Positions 1 through 10,509 of a stretch of 64,000 nucleotides of DNA are shown here, piece by piece. The stretch's first letter is position 1. The number at the start of each line of letters is the position of its first letter. Source of the stretch: Alteromonas sp. IB21 (GTDB lineage: Bacteria > Pseudomonadota > Gammaproteobacteria > Enterobacterales > Alteromonadaceae); assembly GCF_016405965.1 (NCBI RefSeq), contig NZ_JAEFCD010000028.1, forward strand, positions 1-64,000, read 5' to 3'. The translations under genes were made by a program, and so were the position numbers. Under the pieces are notes generated by a model that was not told where the DNA came from, made no database searches, and was given only the letters and a program-made list of their open reading frames with translations.

Positions 1-52
1 GCCAGCTACTGGAGCTGGCCTAAAAACTGTCAACCTATCTTAGGACGGGTCA

Positions 53-943
53 ATGGATACTATTTTTACTCGCGGTCCTTCCTTAAATATCAGACTTACG
101 CTGGCCCTTGTGTTGTCAGTAACGCTGATATTTGTCGATCACAAAATGGACGGGTTCAAATCTACGCGAGTCTATCTAAACTCTTTAATGAGCCCACTTC
201 AGTATATTGCTAACCTCCCCGGACTTATGCTGAGTGAAAGCGCGCAGCGTCTCACGTCGCAAGAGCAGCTTTTGGCTGAAAATCAAAAGCTAAACAACCA
301 GCTCTTGCTAATGAGCGAGAAGCTGCAGCGATTCGAGGTTATTTCCAAAGAAAATGCCCAGCTTCGTGAGTTATTACAAGCGCCAGTTCGGGAGTCTTCG
401 CGTAAAATGGTTGCCGAGCTCATGGCGGTCGATAAGAATCCTTATAGCCAGCAGGTGGTGATAAATAAAGGGGCGATAGACGGCGTTTATTTATCTCAAC
501 CAGTGCTTGATGATAAAGGCATTGTAGGACAAGTCATGGAAGTAGGGTCTACAAACAGTCGTGTTTTACTTATCGCAGACGTTACCCACGCTATTCCTGT
601 GCGTTCACTTCGCAACGATATCCGATTTATAGCGACAGGAAGTGGCGCGCTTAATGAGCTCTTTCTTGAACATGTACCCCATAGCGTCGATATACAGGAA
701 GGCGATACGCTTATTTCTTCAGGGTTAGGAAATGTTTTTCCTGATGGCTATCCTGTGGCAAAAGTCACGCAAGTTGTACGCGATGAAAGCAGGCCCTTCG
801 CCCGCGTTATCGTTAAGCCTTTAGCTAATTTAGACAGACTTCGCCATCTCCTTCTCCTTTGGCAAAATAAGCAGGATGACGGTGAGCCTGATAATGAATT
901 TGAAGATGTGACTGAAAGCGAGGAGAAAACGTCCGATGCGTAA
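53..943 (+). CDS. mreC: Rod shape-determining protein MreC
   Basis: MreC is a bitopic inner-membrane protein that links the MreB cytoskeleton to the periplasmic elongasome. The 296-residue product has a short cytoplasmic N-terminus, one membrane segment at about residues 14-30, a coiled coil at about 62-105 and the periplasmic beta-rich MreC domain at about 120-270, with an acidic C-terminal tail. The ATG is preceded by a good ribosome site (AGGACGGG, 42-49). Its stop overlaps the start of mreD by 8 bases. In gammaproteobacteria mreB normally lies just upstream and is presumably outside the window. The identification rests on family-like sequence and the conserved gene order that follows. Confidence 0.96.
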   Translation: MDTIFTRGPSLNIRLTLALVLSVTLIFVDHKMDGFKSTRVYLNSLMSPLQYIANLPGLMLSESAQRLTSQEQLLAENQKLNNQLLLMSEKLQRFEVISKENAQLRELLQAPVRESSRKMVAELMAVDKNPYSQQVVINKGAIDGVYLSQPVLDDKGIVGQVMEVGSTNSRVLLIADVTHAIPVRSLRNDIRFIATGSGALNELFLEHVPHSVDIQEGDTLISSGLGNVFPDGYPVAKVTQVVRDESRPFARVIVKPLANLDRLRHLLLLWQNKQDDGEPDNEFEDVTESEEKTSDA

Positions 944-1412
944 ACGTAACCTCGTTATTTGGCTAAGCGTTTTGGTTGCACTGGTTCTTCAAATTGTACC
1001 TTTACCCTCGCAGGTCGACGTGTATCGCCCTGATTGGGTATTGGTCGTGCTAGCCTATTGGAGCATGGCGCTGCCTCATAGAGTTAATGTTGGTGTTGCC
1101 TTTCTAACAGGAGTGGCAATGGACGTGCTAGTGGGCACAACGCTTGGGATTCACAGTTTAGGGTTGAGCCTTAGCGTTTACATATTGGCGGCAAACTATC
1201 AACGTTTACGCAACTACTCCGTGTGGCAGCAAGCGATAATTATTGGTCTTATGTCATCGCTTTATCACCTCATGACGTTTTGGGTTCAGCACCTTTTAAC
1301 CGATATTTATTTTCAGGTGGATTATTTGTGGCCGGTGTTAACGTCTATGGTGCTATGGCCCTGGGTATTTTGGCTGCTACGGCGCACCCGAAGACAGTTT
1401 TCTATATCGTAA
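936..1412 (+). CDS. mreD: Rod shape-determining protein MreD
   Basis: MreD is a small polytopic inner-membrane partner of MreC in lateral cell-wall synthesis. The 158-residue product is hydrophobic through most of its length, with about five predicted membrane segments and the family's usual size. It starts inside the end of mreC, which indicates translational coupling, and is followed after 37 bases by maf, as in E. coli. Confidence 0.94.
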   Translation: MRKRNLVIWLSVLVALVLQIVPLPSQVDVYRPDWVLVVLAYWSMALPHRVNVGVAFLTGVAMDVLVGTTLGIHSLGLSLSVYILAANYQRLRNYSVWQQAIIIGLMSSLYHLMTFWVQHLLTDIYFQVDYLWPVLTSMVLWPWVFWLLRRTRRQFSIS

Positions 1413-1449
1413 TTCACTCTTCTATTTGCTAAAAACCAAAGGTAAGTCA

Positions 1450-2040
1450 ATGACAAAATCGGTAGTGTTAGCGTCAGCATCGCCCAGACGCACCGCGTTA
1501 CTCAAACAGATGAACATTGCGCACACAATACATCCTGCCGATATTGACGAGTCGCCGCGCCTCAATGAAACACCGCAAGCGCTCGTTACACGCCTTGCAG
1601 CTGAAAAGGCGCAAGCCGTTAAAGCTCATCTAGAAGCGCAGCATTCTATGACCGCAGATACCGTTATCTTAGCAAGCGATACGCTAATTGCCTTTGAGGG
1701 GCAAAGCGTTGGGAAACCAATTGATAAAGCCGACTCTAAAAAAATACTGAGAATGCTTTCTGGAAAGCAGCACGAGGTGTTAACAGCTATCAGCGCATTG
1801 AGTGATTCGCGCCAACAGACCCAAGTTATCACCACCGGAGTGACTTTTGCAGCATTGACGGATGAGCAAATTGACGCATACTGGGAGACAGGAGAACCTG
1901 CTGATAAAGCAGGGAGTTACGCTATTCAAGGTATTGGTGGAGAATTTGTGGTGTCAATTAATGGCAGTGCAAGTGCTGTAATAGGTTTACCCCTTTATGA
2001 AACCCGCCAATTACTCAATGCATTTGGAGTTGTGTCGTGA
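1450..2040 (+). CDS. maf: Maf-family nucleoside triphosphate pyrophosphatase (dTTP/UTP type, YhdE-like)
   Basis: Maf/YhdE proteins hydrolyse dTTP, UTP and modified nucleotides to monophosphates, a housecleaning activity in the cytoplasm. The N-terminal SASPRR nucleotide-binding signature, the catalytic-Asp stretch ASDTLI and the following GKP motif are all visible. The frame is open from a TTG at 1426, but the ATG at 1450 is preceded by AAAGGTAAG and places the SASPRR motif where the family has it, so I use 1450 (196 residues). The last codons overlap the GTG start of rng. Position between mreD and rng matches E. coli yhdE rather than the other paralogue yceF. Confidence 0.92.
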   Translation: MTKSVVLASASPRRTALLKQMNIAHTIHPADIDESPRLNETPQALVTRLAAEKAQAVKAHLEAQHSMTADTVILASDTLIAFEGQSVGKPIDKADSKKILRMLSGKQHEVLTAISALSDSRQQTQVITTGVTFAALTDEQIDAYWETGEPADKAGSYAIQGIGGEFVVSINGSASAVIGLPLYETRQLLNAFGVVS

Positions 2041-3503
2041 GTGCTGAACTGCTTATTAATGTTACCCCATCAGAATCACGGGTTGCGCTGATTGAAAACG
2101 GAATATTGCAAGAGATTCACGTCGAGCGTCACACTAAACGCGGGCTGGTTGGCAATATTTATCGCGGTAAAGTTAGCCGTGTATTGCCCGGTATGCAGGC
2201 GGCTTTTGTTGATATTGGCCTAGAGAAAGCGGCCTTTTTACACGCGTCTGATATTGTCATTCACAACGAAATTGCAGAGGAAGTCTCGGCAAGCCATATT
2301 CAAAAACAAGACATTCGCGAGTTGGTGCGAGATGGTCAAGATATTGTGGTTCAGGTGGTAAAGGACCCAATCGGCACTAAAGGCGCGCGCCTAACTACAG
2401 ACATTACTATCCCAAGTCGTTATCTTGTATTTATGCCTTCAGTTACCCATGTGGGCGTATCTCAACGCATCGAAGAAGAAGCCGAAAGAGAGCGTTTGAA
2501 GTCGTTGGTGCAAGAGTTTTGTGATGAAAACGGTGGTTTCATTTTGCGTACCGCAGCAGAGGGGGTAGGCAAAAATGAACTGCAGTCAGATGCCGCGTTC
2601 TTGCGAAGACTCTGGGATAAAATTCAATCTCGCATGAAGAAACGCAAATCTAATGTGCTATATGAAGACTTGCCGCTTGCACGGCGCGTATTGCGTGACT
2701 TTGTAGGCACAGAACTCGATAGAATACGCATAGACTCAAAGTTATCGTTCCAAGAACTTTTTCAGTTCACCAAAGAGTACGTGCCAGAAATGAATGGCAA
2801 ACTTGAGTACTACACCGGTGATAGACCTATCTTTGATCTATACGATGTTGAAAATGAAGCGCAGCGCGCGCTCGAACGTCGGGTCGACTTGAAATCTGGT
2901 GGTTATCTAATCATTGATCAAACCGAAGCTATGACCACCATAGATATAAATACTGGCGCCTTTGTTGGGCACCGTAATTTAGAAGAAACCATATTTAATA
3001 CCAATACTGAAGCGACGCAAGCAATAGCGCGTCAACTAAGATTGCGTAACCTTGGCGGTATGATCCTTATCGACTTTATCGATATGATTGAACCAGATCA
3101 TAAACGACGTGTCTTACATTCACTAGAGGTAGCGACAAACAAGGACAGAGCCAAAATTAATATTCACGGTTTTACAGCGTTAGGGTTAATTGAAATGACT
3201 CGTAAACGCACCCGTGAAAGCATTGAGCATATTCTCTGTGGTGAATGCCCTGTGTGTAAAGGGCGTGGCACAGTGAAGACTATTGAAACCATCTGTTTTG
3301 AAATCATGCGTGAAATAGTGCGAGTTAATCGTGCCTATGACGCTGATAAATTTGTGGTTTATGCGTCTCCCAAAGTAGCAGAAGCGCTAATGGGTGAGGA
3401 GTCTCATATGCTGGCCGAACTCGAAGTATTTGTATCTAAGCAGATTAAGGTACAAACAGAAACACTGTACAACCAGGATAAGTACGACGTCGTCATGATG
3501 TAA
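2037..3503 (+). CDS. rng: Ribonuclease G
   Basis: RNase G is an endoribonuclease related to the catalytic half of RNase E; it matures the 5' end of 16S rRNA and degrades some mRNAs. The 488 residues match the E. coli length (489). An S1-like RNA-binding domain occupies about residues 35-125, the catalytic core with the DIN and DFIDM metal-binding segments lies at about 280-350, and the Cys cluster CGECPVC that forms the zinc link lies near 400. There is no RNase E scaffold tail. It starts with GTG overlapping the maf stop codon (GTGA). Confidence 0.96.
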   Translation: MSAELLINVTPSESRVALIENGILQEIHVERHTKRGLVGNIYRGKVSRVLPGMQAAFVDIGLEKAAFLHASDIVIHNEIAEEVSASHIQKQDIRELVRDGQDIVVQVVKDPIGTKGARLTTDITIPSRYLVFMPSVTHVGVSQRIEEEAERERLKSLVQEFCDENGGFILRTAAEGVGKNELQSDAAFLRRLWDKIQSRMKKRKSNVLYEDLPLARRVLRDFVGTELDRIRIDSKLSFQELFQFTKEYVPEMNGKLEYYTGDRPIFDLYDVENEAQRALERRVDLKSGGYLIIDQTEAMTTIDINTGAFVGHRNLEETIFNTNTEATQAIARQLRLRNLGGMILIDFIDMIEPDHKRRVLHSLEVATNKDRAKINIHGFTALGLIEMTRKRTRESIEHILCGECPVCKGRGTVKTIETICFEIMREIVRVNRAYDADKFVVYASPKVAEALMGEESHMLAELEVFVSKQIKVQTETLYNQDKYDVVMM

Positions 3504-3530
3504 TGCATTAACGTTATACAAAGGCAAAAT

Positions 3531-6500
3531 GTGACAAATTTTTCGTCGGTAGCTGCTTATCTACTTAAGAAGTTCTGGCTGCTACTCGCCGTATTACTGG
3601 TACTTTTCGCGCTCGTGTTAAGCGCTGCACGCTATGCTCTGCCGCATATTGAGCACAACAAACATTTGTTGGAAAACTATATAAATGAGCAGTATGGCGT
3701 AAACCTATCCATCAAAAGTGTGCATGCCGTTTGGCAGCGCAGCGGTCCTAGCATTGTGTTGAATTCGGTGTCGCTTGCCAAAGATGATGCCTCGCCAGTT
3801 GCGCTTGATATTCGCCAGATTTACGTCGAACTAGACTTTTGGGAGTCTCTGCGCCATCAACTTATTTCTTCTACTCGCTTTGAATTGCGCGGTCTTCGAC
3901 TCGAAGTTGATGCAGACCGTTTGTCGGGCGGGGGAAAAAGCAACTTTCCTGTAGTCAGTGCCCTCGAACGTTTATTCCTAGAGCAGTTACAAAGCTTTTC
4001 CCTTGAAGACGGTGCGGTATCGATAACCCATCTCAACGAAACGAACACCTTTGATATAGAAAGCTTGTCTTGGAACAACCATAACGATCGGCATCAGGGT
4101 TTAGGCCAGCTGAAAGTCGCTGAGCTAGCTGCAAATTCTGCTTCGTTTGTTATCGATATCAAGGGGTCGCGAGAAGACTTTGACGGCGTTTTCTACGCAA
4201 AAGCAGAAGAACTTGATATCTCACCATGGGTTAGCGATTTAATAAAAACGAAGCGTCCGCTAACGCAAAGCCGAGCTAATTTTGAAGTGTGGGCTGATTT
4301 TACTAATAGTGAAATTCTCAGTGTGCAGGCCGAACTCGATAATAGCTTATTGGAGTGGGGCGGCGGTCGCGCTACAACCGTAACAGGTATAACGAGCGGG
4401 AGTTTGCAAGTATTACCCAACACGGCCAGTAAACAGGGTGGATGGAATGTCAGATTAGATAATCTCGTTGTTAGTTCAAACGGTGAGACGATGACGACCG
4501 ATCTCATTGGCAGTATAGCGCCAAATGGCGACGTACTGGTCAACACGGTTAAGCCCGTTCAGGTAAACCCCTTCTTGCTGCTCCTTCCACTGTTTATGGA
4601 CGACACGGGTGAGGACGAAATACGCGGGCTAGATCCGAAAGGCGAACTGGCGACCTTGCAGATTCAACTACATAACGGTGAACCTTCGCTGGCGGCCAAA
4701 GTGTTCGATTTACAGTGGACTAAGACGGATAAAATTCCAGGGCTGTCGTCGCTGAATGCGGAATTGTTTTGGTACAAGCACAACGGTGCAATCTACTTGG
4801 AAAGTACCGATAGTGTGTTAAGTGCCACTGGGATCATCAAAAAAGATATCAATATCAACGCGTTCACATCGCAGTTCTACATTTACCCTACCACTTCAGG
4901 CGAGACAGAAAAACAGTGGATTGTAAAAGGTAACAAGATGCTGTTTGACAGCGATGCGGTTACACTAAAACCACAGTTCAAGCTCAATACCGCTACAGGT
5001 TTCATGTCTTTCTATGCGGATGTGAGCGCAATCCTCTTAAGTGAAGTGAGCGACCTGTTTCCTGTAGCCGTAATGGGGGAAAATACTGACAAGTATCTAA
5101 CTCGCGCTTTTAACGGAAAAGGCGACATAAGCAGTGCGCGCATTCTATGGCATGGCGCCACCGGTAATTTTCCCTTCGAGGACAACACAGGTATTTTTCA
5201 AGCATATGTCGACATCGAAGACGGCGACTTTTTATTTGCACCGGACTGGCCTGCGCTCAGTGATTTAGATCTCTCGCTCTATTTTGTAAACAACGCTTTG
5301 GTGATGGAGAGTCCAACCGCGACGTTGGCAGGCATGCAAATAAGCAATATGTCAGCAGCCATTCCAAGCTTTAAACCTGATGCTCGTCTGGCAATTTACG
5401 CCACCGGAGAGGGGACCGGTGACGCGCTTACTGCACTTATGATGGACTCGTCTCTTGAAAATTCTTTAGGGAAAGTACTTAAGGATGAAGTGCAAATTAG
5501 TGGGCCGCTTTCCGCAGATATTAAGCTTGATATCCCGTTCAAAGGTAAAGATGTGGTGGCTTCAGGTACGGCGCATTTAGCCAACAATCCCGTTTATATA
5601 GCAGCAACTAAGATGCTTTTCGATCAAGCCTCAGGAGACGTGTCGTTCACCAACGGAGACATTGACGCCACTAATCTACAAGCACGTTTCTTAAAGCAGC
5701 CTATCTACCTTTCACTGTCAGGTCGACAGAGCGATACCTACGACCTCTCAGTTGAGTTAGGGGGGCGCTGGCATGTACATCCTCTTGCAAATTACGTGAA
5801 TACGGACCTCACCGATTATATTGATGGTGAAAGTGAATGGAAGACTAGCGTTGATCTTACTTTGTCAAAGGATAGCTTTGAGTACGCCGCAAATTTGACA
5901 GCTGATTTGACGGCGACGCAAAGCCTATTGCCAGCACCCTTTGATACATCAGCAGGAAGTGAAATGCCTCTCGTGATCAGTAGCGAGGGCGACAGTAAGG
6001 CGTCAAATGTAGTGGCGACACTCGGCGATAGCATTCGTTTTGACGGCATTTTACCGCACAAAGAAATGCAGTTTTCCCGCGCTCATCTTGCATTAGGCGA
6101 CAGTGACATCGCCAATATCGGAACAGGTTTTAGTATTAGTGCGAACTTAGCCGAAGCCGATGTGCAGGCGTGGTTTAGCACGATTGATATGCTGCTTTCA
6201 GGCGCAGGGGAAGATGCTGTGCAAAAAGTCACAGCAAAAGGCGCGTTAACAAGCGATATGGAAAATACGGCGGACACCGAACGCAATACGGCCCGTGCTA
6301 ATTTGTTTGGTACACCGTCACGGATTTTTGCAAAAGCTGAGAAGCTCAATTTTGCCGGGCACGCGATTAAAAATGCACAGTTAAACGCGACCGAGCGGAA
6401 TAAAGACTGGATTTTAGATCTAGCGTCACCACAAGCGCGTGCCACGATTCGGATTAATAGCGATTTAGCGCAGCAAGGTATAGAGATAAACGCAGACTAT

Positions 6501-7544
6501 TTGTCGCTAGATAAGCCGGTGCAACTGGCGCCTAGTTCATCAGACGATAGTCTTTATGTAGAAAGTTCTGCTGTTGTCACAGAACACGTCTCGGCAAAGG
6601 AAGATTCGCCATACAATATCGATCCTATTTCTCTACCGCCTATTTATTTTTATTGCCAATCTTGTGGTTTTCACGGCATCGACTTAGGTGAAGTTACCCT
6701 AGATATTGCAAAGGATGATAGCGGGCTTGCCATTCGTCAGCTTTTGCTTAAGTCAGATGAAACCAATATCACCGCTAGCGGTTATTGGAAGCATGTAGAT
6801 GGAAAGATACAAAGTGCGTTAAATGGCACCCTGACGTCTCCTGACGTTGGGCAAATGTTAAAAGAATACGGCGTTGAATCGGGTATTAAAGATTCAAGCG
6901 CCGATATCAGATTTAACGTTAACTGGCCTAACGCACCCATGGATTTTGGTTTTGAAGCACTTAACGGTGACGTAGAGTGGTCCTTGTCTGATGGATATTT
7001 GACCGAGCTTAGCGACAAAGGCTCCCGAATTTTCACGCTGTTTAGTTTGAACTCAATTGTTAGAAAGCTTAGTCTCGACTTTAGAGATGTTTTCGCGAAG
7101 GGCTTTTTTTACGATGACATGGGCGGCACGCTTAATATCGTGGACGGAAAGGCGTACACCGACGATACCGAAATTGACGGTGGTGCAGGTGAAATAGAAA
7201 TAAATGGTTACACAGATTTAAATACCGGCGGTTTGAATTACAATGTGTCGTTTGCGCCAAACGTCACGGGTAACTTACCGTTCTTGGTGTATTTTTTAGC
7301 GACACCACCCACTGCATTGGCCGCATTGGCCATTGACCAAGTGCTAACCTCTGCGAAAGTGATTTCGAATGTGAACTATCGCGTTACTGGCACCATAAAA
7401 GATCCTAAGTTCGACGAAGTTGAGCGCAACAGTAAAGACATTAGTTTACCTGCGCAGAATGCGCCCGTTCCTGCTAATCCGCAAGACCGGCCGTTGACGG
7501 ATGATGACCTACGCAGGGTGAAAATGGAGGTGATCGATGGTTAA
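3531..7544 (+). CDS. yhdP: YhdP-family AsmA-like protein (intermembrane phospholipid transport)
   Basis: YhdP is one of the large AsmA/TamB-like proteins thought to bridge inner and outer membranes and carry phospholipids outward. This 1337-residue protein has one N-terminal membrane anchor at about residues 14-35, then a long periplasmic beta-rich body, and the conserved YhdP C-terminal region at about 1090-1290. E. coli YhdP is 1266 residues, so the size fits. The start is a GTG with a modest AAGGC site, and the position right after rng is as in E. coli. The 3' end overlaps the next gene by 8 bases. The role is taken from the family. Confidence 0.9.
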   Translation: MTNFSSVAAYLLKKFWLLLAVLLVLFALVLSAARYALPHIEHNKHLLENYINEQYGVNLSIKSVHAVWQRSGPSIVLNSVSLAKDDASPVALDIRQIYVELDFWESLRHQLISSTRFELRGLRLEVDADRLSGGGKSNFPVVSALERLFLEQLQSFSLEDGAVSITHLNETNTFDIESLSWNNHNDRHQGLGQLKVAELAANSASFVIDIKGSREDFDGVFYAKAEELDISPWVSDLIKTKRPLTQSRANFEVWADFTNSEILSVQAELDNSLLEWGGGRATTVTGITSGSLQVLPNTASKQGGWNVRLDNLVVSSNGETMTTDLIGSIAPNGDVLVNTVKPVQVNPFLLLLPLFMDDTGEDEIRGLDPKGELATLQIQLHNGEPSLAAKVFDLQWTKTDKIPGLSSLNAELFWYKHNGAIYLESTDSVLSATGIIKKDININAFTSQFYIYPTTSGETEKQWIVKGNKMLFDSDAVTLKPQFKLNTATGFMSFYADVSAILLSEVSDLFPVAVMGENTDKYLTRAFNGKGDISSARILWHGATGNFPFEDNTGIFQAYVDIEDGDFLFAPDWPALSDLDLSLYFVNNALVMESPTATLAGMQISNMSAAIPSFKPDARLAIYATGEGTGDALTALMMDSSLENSLGKVLKDEVQISGPLSADIKLDIPFKGKDVVASGTAHLANNPVYIAATKMLFDQASGDVSFTNGDIDATNLQARFLKQPIYLSLSGRQSDTYDLSVELGGRWHVHPLANYVNTDLTDYIDGESEWKTSVDLTLSKDSFEYAANLTADLTATQSLLPAPFDTSAGSEMPLVISSEGDSKASNVVATLGDSIRFDGILPHKEMQFSRAHLALGDSDIANIGTGFSISANLAEADVQAWFSTIDMLLSGAGEDAVQKVTAKGALTSDMENTADTERNTARANLFGTPSRIFAKAEKLNFAGHAIKNAQLNATERNKDWILDLASPQARATIRINSDLAQQGIEINADYLSLDKPVQLAPSSSDDSLYVESSAVVTEHVSAKEDSPYNIDPISLPPIYFYCQSCGFHGIDLGEVTLDIAKDDSGLAIRQLLLKSDETNITASGYWKHVDGKIQSALNGTLTSPDVGQMLKEYGVESGIKDSSADIRFNVNWPNAPMDFGFEALNGDVEWSLSDGYLTELSDKGSRIFTLFSLNSIVRKLSLDFRDVFAKGFFYDDMGGTLNIVDGKAYTDDTEIDGGAGEIEINGYTDLNTGGLNYNVSFAPNVTGNLPFLVYFLATPPTALAALAIDQVLTSAKVISNVNYRVTGTIKDPKFDEVERNSKDISLPAQNAPVPANPQDRPLTDDDLRRVKMEVIDG

Positions 7545-8355
7545 TCTAATTGCACTGCAAATGACATCTACGCCCAATGTAGATGAAAATCTTGATACCG
7601 TTGCTAAAGAGATGGCAGCGGCAAACATCGAAGCAAATAGTTTGATTGTGCTGCCAGAATGCTTTGCCTGTTTCGGCGGCAAAGACAAAGGCCAGTTAGC
7701 TATTGCCGAAAACAAAGGCGAAGGGTTAATCCAACAGCGCTTGTCAGCATTGGCCGCTCAATATCAGTGTTATATTGTGTCAGGTACATTTCCGATTAGA
7801 ACTGCTAACCCCGAAAAATTTTCGGCAGCTTGCATGTTGTTTGGCCCTGAAGGCGAGGTACTTGCGGACTACCGCAAAATTCATATGTTTGATGTGTCGG
7901 TGAACGACAATACGGGAAGTTACCGTGAGTCGGCAACAACGCAGGCAGGAACTGAGGTCGTCACCATTAACACGCCAATTGGCAACATTGGGCTTGCGGT
8001 GTGCTATGATGTACGCTTTCCAGGATTGTTTTCTGCAATGGGCGATATTGACATTTTAGTATTGCCGGCGGCGTTTACCCAGCGTACTGGTGAAGCGCAT
8101 TGGCATGCATTGTTGCAAGCCAGAGCGATAGAAAAACAGTGTTTCGTGGTAGCAGCAAATCAAAGCGGCGTGCACGCCAACGGTCGTGAAACTTACGGCC
8201 ATAGCATTGTTTTATCACCATGGGGTGAAACCCTTGCCGAACGTAAAACCGACGTAGGTTTTGTAGCGGCCAACGTTGATATTGCAGAAAGAGAGACCAT
8301 TAAACAAAATATGCCGGTTGCCGAACATAACCGATTCAGGAGTCACCTTGTTTAA
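7537..8355 (+). CDS. Carbon-nitrogen hydrolase (nitrilase/omega-amidase-like)
   Basis: This 272-residue protein is a complete nitrilase-superfamily amidase. The Glu-Lys-Cys catalytic triad is visible: Glu in [11 protein letters not shown] near residue 42, Lys in YRKIHMFD near 113 and Cys in [10 protein letters not shown] near 155. The closest characterised relatives are Nit2-type omega-amidases and the deaminated-glutathione amidase Nit1/YbeM, and the substrate cannot be told apart from sequence alone. Overlaps with yhdP and tldD make it part of the mre-tldD transcription unit, a placement common in marine gammaproteobacteria. Confidence 0.88.
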   Translation: MVNLIALQMTSTPNVDENLDTVAKEMAAANIEANSLIVLPECFACFGGKDKGQLAIAENKGEGLIQQRLSALAAQYQCYIVSGTFPIRTANPEKFSAACMLFGPEGEVLADYRKIHMFDVSVNDNTGSYRESATTQAGTEVVTINTPIGNIGLAVCYDVRFPGLFSAMGDIDILVLPAAFTQRTGEAHWHALLQARAIEKQCFVVAANQSGVHANGRETYGHSIVLSPWGETLAERKTDVGFVAANVDIAERETIKQNMPVAEHNRFRSHLV

Positions 8356-9790
8356 ATCTGTTGAGCGTCATTTATTATCTGACTCAGGGCTAGATATTTC
8401 AAAGCTAGAGAAGGCGCTAGCCGCTATTCATAGCCACAGCACCGACTATGCCGACCTGTATTTTCAGTCTAGCCAGCATGAAAGCTGGGTGCTGGAAGAC
8501 GGTATTATCAAAGAAGGCAGCTATAACATTGAGCGCGGCGTTGGCGTACGCGCGATCAGCGGCGAGAAAACAGGGTTTGCTTACTCCGATGAAATAAGCG
8601 AAGAAGCCTTAACCAAAGCATGTAAAGCTGCCCGTGGTATTGCACCTAGTGGCGGTACACAGCAAGTCGCAGCATTAGGCCAAAAAGCCGTTGAAGCGCG
8701 TTATAGCGAGAATAACCCGATTCTTGCAATGCAAGATGCTGAAAAGATTTCACTGCTTAAAGCGGTAGACGCATACATTCGCAAACAAGAGCCCTCCGCC
8801 AATCAGGTCGTCGTGAGCTTAAGCGGTGTGTACGAAGAAGTATTAGTAGCAGGGAGCGACGGTACACTAGCCACAGATATACGTCCACTGGTACGTTTGA
8901 ACTGCTCGGTTTTGCTAGAGCAAGGTGATAGGCGTGAGCGCGGGTCAGCCGGCGCGGGTGGTCGTTATGCTTACTCGTTTTTCAAACAAGATGAAAACGG
9001 AAAGCCTTACTATGAAAACCTTGCTGAAGATGCGCTTCACATGGCGCGAGTGAACATGCAGGCCGTGGCATCCCCCGCTGGTGCTATGCCCGTTGTGCTT
9101 GGTAACGGCTGGCCGGGCGTGTTACTTCACGAAGCGGTGGGGCATGGCCTTGAAGGCGACTTCAACAGAAAAGGCGCTTCAACGTTCAGTGGCCGCATAG
9201 GCCAACAGGTAGCGGCTAAAGGCGTCACCGTTGTCGACGATGGTACATTAAGCGACCGCCGCGGTTCACTATCTGTGGATGACGAAGGTACGCCAACGGC
9301 ACATAACGTTTTGATTGAAGACGGTATTTTAAAAGGTTACATGCAAGACAAGCACAACGCCAAGCTTATGGGTGTTGCGCCTACCGGTAACGGTCGTCGT
9401 GAATCTTACGCTCACCTTCCTATGCCGCGTATGACAAACACGTATATGCTGGAAGGGCAGCACGACCCGCAAGAAATTATTGCGTCTATCGACAGAGGTA
9501 TTTACGCGCCGAATTTCGCGGGTGGTCAGGTTGATATTACCTCAGGCAAATTCGTGTTCTCTAGCGCAGAAGCTTACCTTATTGAAAACGGAAAAATTAC
9601 TGCACCAGTAAAAGGCGCTACCTTGATCGGTAATGGGCCAGAAGTGATGCGAAAAATTTCGATGATAGGCAATGATACCGCGCTTGATAAAGGCGTTGGG
9701 GTATGCGGTAAAGACGGTCAAAGCGTGCCAGTGGGTGTGGGTCAGCCAACCCTTAAAATTGATGAATTGACGGTGGGTGGAACGGCGTAG
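8348..9790 (+). CDS. tldD: Metalloprotease subunit TldD
   Basis: TldD is the zinc-bearing subunit of the TldD/TldE(PmbA) protease, which degrades unfolded peptides, matures microcin B17 in E. coli and processes CcdA. The [11 protein letters not shown] stretch near residue 260 is the conserved metal-binding motif. I place the start at the TTG at 8348, which has AGGAG at 8338-8342 and gives 480 residues, the family length (481 in E. coli). The frame is open to a TTG at 8276, but the extra residues there only overlap the nitrilase gene. The true start lies 8 bases inside the nitrilase end. The partner pmbA is two genes downstream. Confidence 0.95.
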   Translation: MFKSVERHLLSDSGLDISKLEKALAAIHSHSTDYADLYFQSSQHESWVLEDGIIKEGSYNIERGVGVRAISGEKTGFAYSDEISEEALTKACKAARGIAPSGGTQQVAALGQKAVEARYSENNPILAMQDAEKISLLKAVDAYIRKQEPSANQVVVSLSGVYEEVLVAGSDGTLATDIRPLVRLNCSVLLEQGDRRERGSAGAGGRYAYSFFKQDENGKPYYENLAEDALHMARVNMQAVASPAGAMPVVLGNGWPGVLLHEAVGHGLEGDFNRKGASTFSGRIGQQVAAKGVTVVDDGTLSDRRGSLSVDDEGTPTAHNVLIEDGILKGYMQDKHNAKLMGVAPTGNGRRESYAHLPMPRMTNTYMLEGQHDPQEIIASIDRGIYAPNFAGGQVDITSGKFVFSSAEAYLIENGKITAPVKGATLIGNGPEVMRKISMIGNDTALDKGVGVCGKDGQSVPVGVGQPTLKIDELTVGGTA

Positions 9791-9820
9791 CTCTGCTGAA
9801 GTCAACACATGATGAAACTG

Positions 9821-9853
9821 AAAAAGGTTGGGCGTTTGTCCCAACCTTTTTTG
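9821..9853. terminator. Bidirectional terminator between tldD and darP
   Basis: A 10-bp perfect stem (AAAGGTTGGG, 9823-9832; CCCAACCTTT, 9840-9849) with a 7-base loop is followed by a T-run on the plus strand and preceded by an A-run. It can therefore end both tldD and the convergent darP. Confidence 0.85.
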
Positions 9854-9879
9854 TTTCTAACGACAAACGCTAAACGCTG

Positions 9880-10437
9880 TTAATCGTCGTGCATCCCATC
9901 TTTTAAATACTGAAACAGCTCTCTAAACGCTTTCGGTGGCGCATTTTTTTCACGCTCTTTTTTAATCTGGCGATGAAACTGGCGTAGCTTCTGTCTGTCG
10001 AGTTCAGGGTATTGTTCAATGACCTTTTGAATGGCGGGGTCACCTTGCTCAATAATGGACTCTCGAGCCTTCTCTAAAGCATGAAACGCTGCATTAGCAG
10101 CCTGATGCTGATGGGTGAGTTTAGCCAATGCTTCTTCTATTGCAACGGTATCTCGATTACGCAAGGCTTTACCGATGAACTGTAGCTGACGGCGATAACC
10201 ATCCTTTTTCTTATTAATTCTGCGCGCTATGGCCACCGCATCTGCCAACTCTTCATCCATGGGAATAGTGGCAATATGTGCATCGGTCAGGCTAACCAGA
10301 GTTTCACCTAGTTTGTGAAGTTCTTTCGCCTGACGCTTAAGCTCAGTTTTACTGACTAACTCTTCTTCTTCGAACTCATCTGCTCGCGCATCTTCGAAGT
10401 AAGGATCTTCGGGAGAATTGTATTTCTGATCACTCAT
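9880..10437 (-). CDS. darP: Ribosome-associated protein DarP (YjgA, DUF615)
   Basis: DarP/YjgA is a cytoplasmic factor that associates with late 50S ribosomal precursors and supports maturation of the peptidyl-transferase centre. The 185-residue product is highly charged and helical, with the central segment around residues 70-95 and the C-terminal RQFHRQIKKEREKN segment typical of DUF615. It is divergent from pmbA, the same arrangement as yjgA/pmbA in E. coli. Confidence 0.92.
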   Translation of the reverse strand: MSDQKYNSPEDPYFEDARADEFEEEELVSKTELKRQAKELHKLGETLVSLTDAHIATIPMDEELADAVAIARRINKKKDGYRRQLQFIGKALRNRDTVAIEEALAKLTHQHQAANAAFHALEKARESIIEQGDPAIQKVIEQYPELDRQKLRQFHRQIKKEREKNAPPKAFRELFQYLKDGMHDD

Positions 10438-10509
10438 TTCAAACTCATTAGTGTTACACTTTAGCTAAATTGTAACTATCACAGTCGAATTAAGACAGCG
10501 AAACTTACT

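Noticed and set aside
1..19. Hairpin GCCAGCT-ACTGG-AGCTGGC at the window start as a terminator
   Set aside because: The stem is perfect but no T-run follows on the plus strand, and the upstream gene is outside the window, so its role cannot be judged.
1223..1432. 69-residue frame overlapping mreD in another frame
   Set aside because: It lies inside mreD and has no ribosome site; mreD is conserved and in the expected position.
3857..7036. Several minus-strand frames inside yhdP
   Set aside because: They follow from codon usage of the long plus-strand gene; no ribosome sites or recognisable domains were seen.
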